This document shows positions 1-11,088 of a stretch of 64,000 nucleotides of DNA, one piece after another (the stretch's first letter is position 1; every line of letters starts with the position of its first letter). A program made the translations under genes and the position numbers. This DNA comes from Guillardia theta CCMP2712 (lineage: Eukaryota > Cryptophyceae > Pyrenomonadales > Geminigeraceae), in assembly GCF_000315625.1 (NCBI RefSeq), contig NW_005434555.1, positions 6,281-70,280 of the forward strand, given 5' to 3'. The notes under the pieces are model-generated. The model searched no databases. It saw only the letters and a program-made list of their open reading frames with translations, and had not been told where the DNA came from.

Positions 1-1169
1 GCCCGCTATCCTCTCCCCCGCAGTCGGCGTCCGTCTGGCATGTTCCCTCGCGTCCTGCCGTCGCGTTCGCCGGCTCGGAGCAGTTCTGTCCCGTGTAGCC
101 CCCGAAGCACCTGCCCACGCCCTTCCCGTCAGCCCCTCCTCTCCTCCCTCCTGTCTATCTCCCCTCTCCTACTACCATCCCCGTCTCTGCCGCCCTGCCC
201 CTCTGCCGCCCTGCCCCTCCTGTCTCCCGGCGCCCGCTCGCCCCTCTTCTCCCCCTGGCTCTTTCCTCTCGTGCTCTCCCTTCCCTCCCCGTCCTCCCTC
301 CCGGCTCTCTCCTCTCCCCCGCCCTACCTGCACGAGCCGTCCCATCCCCGACACCGCCCGTGTCCGCTGCAGTTGACCTTGGCTATGCACCCTCCCTCGC
401 ACTCGCCTCCGTATCGGTTTCTCCTGCACGCCTCGCACCTCGTCCCCGCGAGTCCTCCGTAGCACTCGCACCGCCCTTGCAAGCATCGCCCGCTATCCTC
501 TCCCCCGCAGTCGGCGTCCGTCTGGCATGTTCCCTCGCGTCCTGCCGTCGCGTTCGCCGGCTCGGAGCAGTTCTGTCCCGTGTAGCCCCCGAAGCACCTG
601 CCCACGCCCTTCCCGTCAGCCCCTCCTCTCCTCCCTCCTGTCTATCTCCCCTCTCCTACTACCATCCCCGTCTCTGCCGCCCTCCCCCTTGCCGCCCTGC
701 CCCTCCTGTCTCCCGGCGCCCGCTCGCCCCTCTTCTCCCCCTGGCTCTTTCCTCTCGTGCTCTCCCTTGCTCCCCCGTCCTCCCTCCCGGCTCTCTCCTC
801 TCCCCCGCCCTACCTGCACGAGCCGTCCCATCCCCGACACCGCCCGTGTCCGCTGCAGTTGACCTTGGCTATGCACCCTCCCTCGCACTCGCCTCCGTAT
901 CGGTTTCTCCTGCACGCCTCGCACCTCGTCCCCGCGAGTCCTCCGTAGCACTCGCACCGCCCTTGCAAGCATCGCCCGCTATCCTCTCCCCCGCAGTCGG
1001 CGTCCGTCTGGCATGTTCCCTCGCGTCCTGCCGTCGCGTTCGCCGGCTCGGAGCAGTTCTGTCCCGTGTAGCCCCCGAAGCACCTGCCCACGCCCTTCCC
1101 GTCAGCCCCTCCTCTCCTCCCTCCTGTCTACATCCCTCCTCCCGGCTCTCTCCTCTACCCCGCCCTACC
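1..1169 (-). repeat. Tandem exon-plus-intron duplication, 486-487 bp unit
   Basis: The same segment recurs with offsets of 487 and 486 bp (for example the exon starts at 110, 597 and 1083). Each unit has a 270 nt exon, which is symmetric (phase 2 at both ends), and a purine-rich intron on the coding strand. Two introns are about 216 nt (111-327 and 598-813). The first, 1084-1168, is only 85 nt because part of the low-complexity filling is missing. Exon copies look identical by eye, so duplication or homogenisation is recent. Confidence 0.85.
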
Positions 1170-1632
1170 TGCACGAGCCGTCCCATCCCCGACACCGCCC
1201 GTGTCCGCTGCAGTTGACCTTGGCTATGCACCCTCCCTCGCACTCGCCTCCGTATCGGTTTCTCCTGCACGCCTCGCACCTCGTCCCCGCGAGTCCTCCA
1301 TAGCACTGGCATTGGTTGTTGAGGCATAACTGTCCTACTGTTTCATTACAGTCTTGGTCGGTATTGCATGATAAAGTATATGATCTCAATTGGAAGCGGC
1401 TGGATCGGAAATCCTTTTCGTTGGGGAGTTTTTTTCTCATGAGTGTGGTTTGTTTTAAAGAGATTATTGTTGACAGGATGGAAGTATTTGATGTTGACAA
1501 GATGGATGTGTTTGAGGTGGACATGATGGTTGCGTTTCTGGAAGGGGGTAGGGACATTTCAGCAGAACAGGCCTGCAGCAGGAGGACGAAGACTATGCTT
1601 CCCATCGCCCTCCTGTGCTCGCGTCTTGCCAT
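1..1632 (-). CDS. Secreted EGF-like repeat protein, partial (C-terminus off left edge)
   Basis: The start at 1632 (MARREHRRAMGSIVF) gives a hydrophobic signal peptide ending near LLLQACSA, followed by an Asn/Ser/Thr-rich stretch and then cysteine-rich EGF/laminin-EGF-like modules with motifs such as CECYGGLAGTRCEACRR and NCSGHGRC. Exon 1 ends at 1169 (TGC AG then GTAGGG). It joins in phase to exons 814-1083, 328-597 and <1-110, which encode almost the same 90 residues each time, so the protein is a chain of near-identical modules. Such modules usually sit in extracellular adhesion or matrix proteins; the role here is unknown. An in-frame upstream ATG at 1695 would place a long stretch before the signal peptide and is less likely. 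The gene continues beyond base 1. Confidence 0.75.
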
Positions 1633-1874
1633 GTCAACAACGCGGCGTATGATGTGAAATTCTAATTCAATAATGTTGGCTGAATTGCTAGTCACCTGGT
1701 AGCTTATTCGCCAGAGTCCACCCTTCTTTGAAAAGCTTTAAATGCCACACTAATCAGTCTGTTGGCTCCTTGAAATCCTCGTGCTGAGCAGCCGGAGTTT
1801 CATAATAACACGCCATTTACAGATGGAATAGTCAATACAAGGGGTCTTGCTGAAGAGAAATTGCATTTCTTGTG

Positions 1875-1894
1875 GGTAGGGGTATACCCCTACC
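1875..1894. other. 20-bp perfect palindrome
   Basis: GGTAGGGGTATACCCCTACC reads the same on both strands. It lies about 240 bp upstream of the start of the EGF-like gene in a C-rich stretch. It could be a protein-binding site or a small cruciform; there is no direct functional evidence. Confidence 0.6.
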
Positions 1895-2065
1895 TACCCA
1901 GCAATGGATTTCATTACCCCACCAATATCTACTACCCTTCAAATTCCCTTGTATATTACCCGTACACATTGGTTTGCCCCCCCTGCTCCCGACCACCACC
2001 TGCACTGTTGTGACGCTTTTCAACAGTGAATGAACAACAATAACTAAAACTTTGTACGGTACTAG

Positions 2066-2220
2066 TACTGATTTTTAACTTAATTTTGAGTAAACTGTAC
2101 GGGATTAGGCCGAGCGCGCACGTGACGGCACTAGCTAGAGGTTATGCTGAGTCAACCGAGTCGCTGAGACTCGGACCGGGAACCGAGTTTACTCAAAGTT
2201 AACTTAAGTTAAAATCAGTA
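2066..2220. repeat. Foldback element with imperfect 30-35 bp inverted repeats
   Basis: The left arm (2066-2096, TACTGATTTTTAAC then TTGAGTAAACT) is the imperfect reverse complement of the right arm (2186-2220, AGTTTACTCAAA then AAAATCAGTA). In the loop a second hairpin, CCGAGTC-gctga-GACTCGG (2156-2174), is perfect. The right arm ends in the sequence that begins the minisatellite unit next door, so the two structures are probably related. It resembles a small non-autonomous foldback element; I see no coding capacity and no clear target-site duplication. Confidence 0.6.
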
Positions 2221-2768
2221 GGGGACAATCATTGAGTCGGGATCTTTTAAAATCAGTACGAGGACAATCATTGAGTCGGGATCTTTTAGTACGAGGACAA
2301 TCATTTAAAATCAGTACGAGGACAATCATTGAGTCGGGATCTTTTAAAATCAGTACGAGGACAATCATTGAGTCGGGATCTTTTAAAATCAGTACGAGGA
2401 CAATCACTGGGATCTTGTAAAATCAGTACTAGGACAATCATTGAGTCAGGATCTTGTAAAATCAGTACGAGGACAATCACTGGGATCTTGTAAAATCAGT
2501 ACGAGGACAATCATTTAAAATCAGTACGAGGACAATCATTGAGTCGGGATCTTGTAAAATCAGTACGAGGACAATCACCGTGGCACTGGGATCTTGTAAA
2601 ATCAGTACGAGGACAATCATTTAAAATCAGCACGAGGACAATCCGATCATTGACTCAGGATCTTGTAAAATCAGTACGAGGACAATCATTTAAAATCAGT
2701 ACGAGGACAATCATTTAAAATCAGTACGAGGACAATCATTTAAAATCAGTACGAGGACAATCACTGAG
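2211..2768. repeat. Minisatellite, 17 copies of a two-module unit
   Basis: A core of about 24 bp (AAAATCAGTACGAGGACAAT then CATT) is repeated 17 times. About half the copies carry an extra module of 10-16 bp (TTGAGTCGGGATCTTTT or ACTGGGATCTTGT), so periods alternate among about 25, 34 and 39 bp. Some copies have small indels or substitutions. The short open frames here are by-products of the repeat. Confidence 0.9.
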
Positions 2769-2779
2769 TCACCGTACCG

Positions 2780-3331
2780 TACATCTCGGGCCTTCCGAGG
2801 CTGCAGTGCCTCGAGAAGCCGCGGCGTCTCAGTGAACGCCGAGACCAAGGTCTGCTCGGGCAACTGGTGGATGCCGGGCACTGACGTGCAGGACTCCTGT
2901 GTTGGCTCCAACACTGTGACAGCAACATACCTCTTCGGGCTATGGTTTCCCTGCTGTTCAAGAAATCAGCTGCCTTTCCTTGTTCATAACTTCTTATGGG
3001 CAACGTTTCATGAGGCAATGCTGAATTGAGAGTTCTTGCAGATATTTGATTCAGAGGAGACAACAGAGTAGAGGAGACATCTGAGCGATGCTCAATTCAG
3101 CAGAGGGAATGGTGAAATGCCATTGATGAATCAAACTATCGGAAAGATTTCGGGAACGCCTCAAATGTGGTGAATCTCGTGTCGTCTTTCTTGGTTCCTG
3201 ATCAGACCCAGCTTATTGACAGAATCCCAACCCCTCAAGCTAAGGCAGGTACAACTCTTGCGAGAATGACGTCTAAGGCAAGGATTTGCACCCTGCTCAG
3301 ATACAAAGAAATATGTTTCATGGGGCCACTC
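2780..3331. other. Intergenic stretch without a recognisable gene
   Basis: Short open frames exist on both strands but none shows a domain, a signal peptide or a consistent splice pattern. The right part probably contains the 3' untranslated region of the minus-strand coiled-coil gene. Confidence 0.4.
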
Positions 3332-6300
3332 TCAGTTGCCAAGCAGAAAGACACGCTGAGTACCGTAAGTTACAACATTAGCTTCGTTTCCTTCATTACA
3401 ATTCAGCAAAAGCGGACGACAGCTGAAGTCCAAGAGTCTCTGCCACGCCCTTAAGTCCCTGTGATAGTCATTCAGTTCCCTCCCTCTCTGCTGACATCGG
3501 CTCACCCCGTACTTGGATCGCACTGCATCGGCCAGACCCCGGAAGCCAGACGCTCGCATGGCAGCATAGGATGGCATCGTGTCTGGTGAGCAGAGAGCCT
3601 CTGCCAGCTCGAGCACCTGTATCCAGCGCGTGAGATGCTTGCCATGCATGGAGAAAGAGTGCGTGAGATGCTGATAATTGTTATGCGTGGAGAGACAGTG
3701 CGTGAGGATCCAGAAAACAAGAGAAAATTGCCTAAAGAGACAAGAAGAAAGAAGAAGAGGAGAAGAATGAGGTACCGCTTGGCGAACGTGACTGAACTTG
3801 TTCCAGTGCGACGGATCGTTGACAACGCCATGACCTATGGCAGCGCTCCGAGTGGAATGATGGATCTACGAGTTCTTCTGTCAGCTCCTTGAGATGCTTG
3901 CAGAAGCATCACCTGCATCGACAGCCTCGTTGCCACCGCCTCGATCCCCCCGTGATAGTGCATGACGGCGTCAGCAACCTACTGCAGATCAGGGCAACCA
4001 GGACGCGCGAGCCCAACTCACTCCGCTCATCCCTGCCGCCCTCAGATCCGCTTCTGATGGCATGCAACCATGTCTCCCCCGCTGAAGAAACAACCCTCAC
4101 ACTCTGACCAGGCAAAAGGTGACAGGATGAGGAGATATGACAAAGGGAGAGTGAAGGAAGAGACTGCACCTGTGCCGCAAGCCACTCGGCTGCTTCTTCG
4201 ACGAGACTGATGTCCTCATACTTCCTGAAGTCTTTGCCTGTGAGACGAGGAGGAGGAGGATGATAGTTGGCGCTGCTGGGACGATGAGTGCTTTGCGTTC
4301 GAGTCCTCCTCTCCTCATCCCAGAAAGGTTTTCCCCCGCCGTCAGCATGCGACGACTGAAGGTTGGAATTTCTGCTCCTCACCAGCGCCCCTGCAAGGTT
4401 TCCCGCAACTGCCTGCCCTCCCAAGGCCAAGGATCCTCCGTCCGGTCGCCCCCCCGCTCGTCTCCTTGGCTTCCCAGCTGCAGGACGGAATTCATCATAC
4501 ACCATCCGGGGGCGGGCCGAGCTGCCACGCAGCTGGGCTGTCTGCTGGCGGAAGACATCCATTTGCTGATGGAGCTGCCCCTGCAAGGTATGGGCATCGC
4601 CGTATACCCGGACCTGAGAAGAGACAGTCCTAGCGTCCACGTTGGAGAGCTTCGCCACTGATTGCATCCCTGCTGTCACCTCCGCACTGGCTGCCTTTAC
4701 CTTGAGTTACTTTCTGAAGCGAGACAGGGGCAGGCAACAGTGGATTCGAGCAAGAAAAGAGGCGCAGATAGATGGAGAGATCAGAGTGAGAAGCAGTGGA
4801 GTGAGACACGCAGAACAGACGATTTGAGATGAGGGATCGCGAGAGTCGGTGCTCAGGAGGAATCTTGTTACCTGCAATGAATTTCGCAGTCTTTCAAGCT
4901 CAGAGTGCAGGATGTCTCTTTCTTCTCTCAGCGTTGCTATTGCATGCTCACTCCGAGCTACCGCATCTTCCAGCTGCATCCTTAAACTTGCCACCTCAGA
5001 TTTATAACCTTGCGCCTCCCCATGGAACCTGTATAATCCTCAGTCATACTGAAACACTTTTCTCCTTCCGGTCCTCCTCGTCCTTCACCTCCACTTACTT
5101 CTCTGCTCTTCCCTCCGACTCTCCCAACTTGATGTTCAGCTGCTGCACATCTGCCTCGAGCCGCTTGTTGATTGCCTTGCATGCCTCCGTCTCCGCCTTC
5201 ATCTCTTCATACTTGGGTCGCAAAATCTCAAGCTCCCTAATGAATTAGTGATGCGTCAATGAAAGATCAGTGAGTACTAAAACTGGAAGGAGATGGGGAG
5301 GGGGTCAATGAAAGAAAAAAAGAAGGATAGAGAAACAGGAGGGTGGGAAGTAGAATCGAGATGGATGAAAGAGAAGAGGCAAAATTTGAAGGGAAGAGCG
5401 AGACGAGCGAAAATTTGGAGGACCCAGGTAAGAGGAAGAGGCGAGGAGGAGCACAATAGAGAAGCGAACCGAAGAATGCGGTCTCTTTCATCTTGGATCT
5501 GCTTGAAGCCATTGGCTGAATTGTTTCCATTCATCCCGGCGCTTTTTAAGGCAACAAGCTCGTATCGCATCCTCTCGTAGTCCTTCTTCATCGCTTCTAG
5601 GTCCTTCATCGAGTCTCGCAGCACCTCCAGCTCCTTCTGTAGTTTCTCGTTCTCGTTCATGTACATCTTTCCACGTGACTCTGACTGTTTAAAATTTCAG
5701 CTCGTGCACTCGAATTGCCCGATTGCCCCCCTTCAATCGGTCTTCCCCATGTTGCCCACTTCCTCCCTCCCCTGCCTCTGCTCCCCTCCTCCCTCCTTCC
5801 TATCTCTCTTCTATCCCTCACCTCCCCGTAAGCCTTTCGCAAGTCGTTGATGGTTGTTTCAAAGGTGTCGGTGCTCTCGTGCAGGCTTCGTAGCGTCTCG
5901 TCCTTCTTCTTTCTCGCGTCATCGAGTTGAATCTGAAGTGACTTCACTTCCGCCAGCGCCTGCCAGCCCCATGTCAGTGGAGAGAAAGCTCTTCTGAACA
6001 TACGTGCCTCCTCTCCTCGCATCTTCCACTCCTCCTCTGATCGTCGGCATTGGCGAACTTCGACTAACAACGTGGAGGACTGTTTCTCGAGTCTCTGTAC
6101 CGCTGCTGTTTGTACAGCAAGAGAAGCCTCCGCGCTGCTCAGAGTCTTTCCCAGCTCATCTCTCTCCTCCTCCAGCCGCTCAACAGTCTTGTGAAGCTGG
6201 TCGATTTTCTCTTTACGTGAGCTAATCTCGTCCTCCATCCTAGTTCTAATGGCAAGTATTTCTCTCTTCCACGAGTTCTCTTTCTCTTCCCAGCTCTCGA

Positions 6301-7497
6301 GCGCCCTGTAGCCGTCTCTATTCCTCTGCTTCTCCTCCGTAAGCTCTGCCTCGAGTCTCTGACGCAGCAAGTGAGCTCAAGCAATCGAAAATCTGCGAGC
6401 ATGTGTAGAAGAGGAGCAGGACGCAGTGGACAAAGAGGCAAAGGAGCCAGAAAGAAGTTGGGACCAGCGAAGGTTTTACCTGCACAGCGGCTGTCTGCAC
6501 GGCCAGAGTTGCCTCAGCACTCTGAAGAGACTCGCGCATCAGCTGCCACTCAACTTGCAGCCTGTCTCGTTCTGCTTGCAGAGACTTGACGCTCGAGGCC
6601 TTCGTCGATTCCCACGATTCGCTTTTCGATCTCCATGCCAACAGCTCTGAAAAACACGAAGTCTCACTACCATCCATCTCCCACTCTGCCTCCTCCTCTC
6701 CAATCGCTTCGCCTTGCTCTCAATTTGTCAGGATACTACATACCTGCCGAGAAAGCTTCTGCCTTAGCTCTCCAATTGTCCGCCTCCTGCTTAGACTCTC
6801 TCAGACTTCGCTCCTTTCCGTTCAGTTTATCCTCTAGCTCGTCCAGCCGCTCAATCGCTGCTTGTTGAGTAGCAATTTTCTCTGCGTCCAGCAGTCTCAA
6901 TCTGTTGTACTCGTTGTTCTGTGCCTTAAGCTGCATCAGTTGTTCGCGCATCGATTCGATGTCCCCCGACCCGCTTAGCTGTTCTAGCTTGAGTCGATAT
7001 TCCTCACACTTACTTCGCCATTCGTTTTGAGATTCTCTCACTTGTCGAAGCTCTTCGGTCAGCTGCTTGATCTGCGCGTTGCTCTTCTCCACCAGCTCTG
7101 TCTGAACTTTCAACGCAATCTCCGACGCCTCCTCCGATTGACGGCTGACCCGGAGGTCTTCATAACACTTTCCAAGCTCATCTTCCAGTCGGTCTGATCT
7201 CTGAGCACTCTCGTTCATGACAGCAGAGGCTTCTGACAGCATGTGTCGCAGGGTGTGCAGTTCCGCCATGACGACAGCCTGCCCTGCACCCTGCAACCCT
7301 GACCCTGCCCCTACACTGGTGCTTCCGTCTCCTCTCAGGTAGATCTGGACTTGGTCGGCGACCCTGCCGCCAGCATCGAGAGGCTTGTGGGGTCGCATAT
7401 CTTGTCCTACACCATGTCTGCCCCTCATCTGCTGCTCTAACTCTTTTGCCTGCGCCTCCAGGCCCTCGAACCTCCTCCTCCTCCCACCGCCTTCCAT
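3332..7497 (-). CDS. Large coiled-coil protein, multi-exon
   Basis: The start at 7497 (MEGGGRRRRFEGLEAQAK) precedes a long heptad-rich protein of about 800-900 residues. Exons that join in phase: 6744-7497, 6480-6646, 5822-6358 (with a 57 nt intron at 5947-6003), 5470-5666, 5099-5236, 4872-5028 and 4170-4700. They are followed by shorter exons encoding VADAVMHYHGGIEAVATRLS and HLKELTEELVDPSFHSER (about 3.83-3.98 kb), and probably a last one ending near 3332. An alternative splice would stop at 3989. A segment of the pattern SAEAxLAVQTAAVQRLE occurs twice, with a weaker third copy. No catalytic domain is visible; it may be a cytoskeletal or centrosomal scaffold. It is divergent from the channel gene. 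The 3' end is the least certain part. Confidence 0.65.
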
Positions 7498-7909
7498 GCC
7501 CGATTCCCAACGGATCATAACCCCTACCACCCCTTTGTTTTCACGACCAGGTACTCTGATATGACAAGTAAGGGTTTGTGACGGTAGCACAAGTACCCCC
7601 CTACCCCTTTCAACCGACTTTGAAAGCGAGTAACCACGTCCCCCCTCTGACCAGTAAAATCCTGATGCGGGCCTGGACTGCGACAAATATTTTTCTCTAA
7701 GAATCGCAGGTCAGAACTCTTCACAAATCCTGCAGGTTTCATTCATGCATTGCGACGCCCGAGCAGGGGCAGGGCAGCAGGCGGGGGAGGGAGAGAGGAG
7801 GAGGAGGAGGAGGAAGTTGCTATAAAGGTGGTAGCCTGTCAAATGTGCCCTATGGACACTCTGCTAACAAGCAACACGTACCTTTACGTATCTTCTGTAT
7901 CCAGTTTCC
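7498..7909. promoter_or_regulatory. Shared upstream region of a divergent gene pair
   Basis: About 410 bp separate the starts of the coiled-coil gene (-) and the channel gene (+). The region has C-rich motifs (AACCCCTACCACCCC, CCCCCTACCCC) at 7526-7610, a GGA-rich run at 7780-7813 and a TATAAA at about 7820. Both promoters must lie here, but no specific site can be assigned to either gene. Confidence 0.4.
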
Positions 7910-10900
7910 TTGAATGAGTCGGATCAGGAAGCGAAGATGGCTGGGTGTTCTGCTCCTGCTGGGCATGGCGGCTGGATCGTTAGAGATGTGGTCAACTTTG
8001 AACGACATGCCTCTTCAGGAAGAATTCACAATACTCGAATTTCGTGCTCCTTCTCACATCTTGACGGGAAGAAGTTGAACCTTGTGTTTTTGTTTCTGGT
8101 TACAAGTTTTCTCGATCCTTGCAGCTGCCTGCATGTCGAACGAGGCATTTTCAGCCGGAACAATCCATCGGGTGGAGCAGAAAGTCTGCTAAAGACGAGG
8201 CGAATGGTATATCCATCTCCCACACCCCAATCCAAGTCGGCGCTTCGAGGTGGCAGAGACGACGGGCTACTTGATGTGGAGGGCGGCGATGTGGAGAGCA
8301 CATTGGCGAACCCGGAGATGACGCAAGTGAGAGCATTCATGCCGAGAGAGCTGAAGGAATGGAAGCAGGGAGGGACGCAAGAGAGAAACGAGAGACTCGA
8401 CCTGAGCTTTCTCTGGGACAACAAAGCCTGGTTCTACCCCGAGCCCCCGTGGGGCAGGAAGGATGTATACCGGAGAGAATCAAACTTCCTCAAGAGATGG
8501 CATTTCTTCATGTGGTTTGCAATGATCTACGTCGCTGTGGTTGTTCCATTCCGTGCCGCTGGCCTCTCTCGCGTTCCAGCTGCTTATGCGACCTGCAGTG
8601 ACAACAGTATAACGAGAACTGCAATCGATGTTGTTGTCGATGTAATCTTCCTGGCTGACATGGTATTCACTATGCACACAGCTTACTATAAGCGAAAAGG
8701 GCATGGTCGCTTCATCCTTGTCGACGACCTGGAGCTTGTGCAGCAGAATTACCTGACAAGCGTCAGCTTCCTCCTCGATGTCATGGGCGTCCTGCCCTTC
8801 AAGGAGATTTCTTGCTGGTTCCTCAGGCTTTGCTCGATCATCTTCCCTCGATCGACAGAGAAACTTATGTCGGGATCTGTGATTGGCTTGTTGAAACTGA
8901 TGCGACTTGCCAAATTGTTTCGCCTACATCACTTCAGGCAAATGTGGAGGTACATATATCATCAATTCCCACGAAAGTCAAGGTGGGTGCACCTTGCAAA
9001 GATTCTTTCTCTGTTGCTCTTTACATCTCATCTCCTATCGTGCTCGTGGTATTGGATCGGAACACAATCGAACGAGGGTTGGGTGAGAAGAATATACAAG
9101 AAGTCGAAGGGGGACGACCAATGGTTCGACAAGTATATCACATCACTCTATTTTGTTTACACAACCATTACTACTGTCGGCTTTGGAGATGTCGTGGCAA
9201 ACACAACAGCAGAGAGAATTTTCTGCGTGTGGGCGACCGTCCTTGGCTCATTTCTCTTCGGAGTTCTCATCGGCAGCGTCCCCAAGATTATGAACAGGCA
9301 GACTGAAGCTTGCTCCCGGTACACGGCGCTCGAGAGGAATGTGAAAGAGTATTTGCACGAGCATGAGGTAAGCAGATCACTGTCCGCAAAGCAGCTGAAG
9401 AGCTTTGCTAGGTTCCTTCGGAGCTTCGCGGGCGCATTTTGCAGTATTATGAATACCGGTTCCCCGAGAGGAGGCACTTTGATTTGGAAAAGAAGCTTGC
9501 AGAGCTCCCGAGGAGCATTCAGGAGGCACTTGCTGTCCACGTACATCGAGACCTCACGCGCATGTGTGCGGTGCTATCTCGATGCTCTCCCAGCACGCTA
9601 AGCGACGTCTGTTTGCGACTGCATGAGATGTACGCGGCACGCGGGGATCTCATCGTCAGCGCGGGATCCGAGCCTGATGGCGTCTACTTCATCCGCAGTG
9701 GACAGGTGATAAGTCCTTCTCCCTTTTCTTGACCTTGATACTCGCAGCTGCCTCTTCGCTTCCGAATCGAAGTTCTTGTCCTGCTGTCGCATGTTGAGTG
9801 ACCTGGGCCCAGGTTCTGGTGATAAGACCCGCGGATGGAAAGGCACTAAGACATCTCGGGCCTGGAGACATCTTTGGAGAGAATTGTTGCATCGACCCCA
9901 ACCTATCCTGCTCGATCCGCCTCCACAGCATCACAGCGCTTGAACCCCTGGAGATCTGCAAGCTTTACCTTGACGACCTTGAGCTCCTCGTGGCCAACCA
10001 TGTCGACTTTGTGCTCACTTCACAAGTCAGCTCGTGGAGGACAGCTAGAAACGAGATCATCGAGAGGTACCGGTCGAGGATGGGGACAATCACACAGAGT
10101 GAGGTCCTTGACCGCGTGCAGTCGCTCAAGGATGATCTCCGCATCCTCAAGTACACTTGTGCCGCCCTCTCTGACTCCGCCCTCAAGACTGCGGATGGAA
10201 GCAAAGCTCTTGTGCAGGAGGGTCTCGAGAAGATGAGAAAGGAGGATGGAGAGGAGAGGTCTGCAACAAACGAATCGACCTTGGAGCCTGTAGAGCAACA
10301 GTCGGTTGGCGAGGAGAAAGACGGAGACAGGTAATTGAAGAAAAGCAACGATCGCAAGCCGCTCTGACATTGAACCTTCAGGGCACTGAATGACTCAGGC
10401 TCTAAGTCCTTCCAAGGAATAGGCATGCATGACCTCGTCCACTTGCAATCAAGATATCACACCCACCCCACTGCCATGGCGGGAGCATCGCGACAAGGTG
10501 CAGTAACGCAAGCGACACTGGTGGGTGGATCTGATTGCTTGCATCCATACCAGGACTGGTCCATCAACCTGTTCGTCCTGTCTTCAAAGTCAATGCTGGA
10601 TTCTCTGCAGGGGTATTTCGAACCCAGCCCATGTCCAAGAAGTAAGCTTGCGTTGACTTAATCCACAACCCTCCTCATTTCCATTCGATTTCTGTTCACG
10701 ACTGACGTTCAGCAGGAACAGGTATGGTACGTGGGCTGCAAAGAGCTCCAATCAGCCAAGGGAGGAGGAAAGCCACGTGAGTCGCTGAGCTTGCTACTTG
10801 TCCACATCTGACCTTGTTCAGGGCTCTGTCTCTGTTCACCATTACCCACAAAGAGGTTTGTCATGTGTCATTGCTGTACCTCGTCCTGCTTTCATTGCTA

Positions 10901-11081
10901 TACCTCCTCTCCCCTCTCGTCCGGTCTTGCCTTCTGTCATTGCCGTGTCCCCTCTCACCTCTCTTTCGGCCTCGTCCATATCTCTTTGTGACTGCTCCAT
11001 CAGGACTTGAGCTGGAGCCTCCCACAGAGTCTGATGACTGAGGCCCTAACGTCGACTCAACTAGCCGCCAATTGGACTTGA
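7910..11081 (+). CDS. Voltage/cyclic-nucleotide-gated-type potassium channel
   Basis: A six-transmembrane channel of the KCNH/KAT/CNG superfamily. It has hydrophobic segments from about 8500, an S4-like segment (LMRLAKLFRLHHFRQMWR), a pore with the K+ selectivity motif TTITTVGFGD (about 9160-9190), then a C-linker and a cyclic-nucleotide-binding fold. Exons join in phase: to 9367, 9412-9705 (C-linker VPSELRGRILQYYEYRF), 9813-10330 (LRHLGPGDIFGENC) and 10382 onward; the last short exons end with TGA at 11079-11081. The binding fold keeps FGE and an Arg downstream, so ligand binding is possible. The N-terminus is unsure: ATG 7910 opens the long frame, but ATG 7914 in another frame gives a good signal peptide (RRWLGVLLLLGMAAGS) and would need an intron before about 8120. 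It is convergent with the MORN gene. Confidence 0.85.
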
Positions 11082-11088
11082 GTGTCAT

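Noticed and set aside
360-1217. Plus-strand open frame of 285 codons
   Set aside because: It lies opposite the EGF exons and pyrimidine-rich introns, has low-complexity Ser/Pro/Arg composition and repeats with the 486-bp unit.
2211-2768. CRISPR-like array
   Set aside because: The repeated core is regular, but the sequences between cores are themselves repeats rather than unique spacers, and the DNA is eukaryotic with no cas-like genes.
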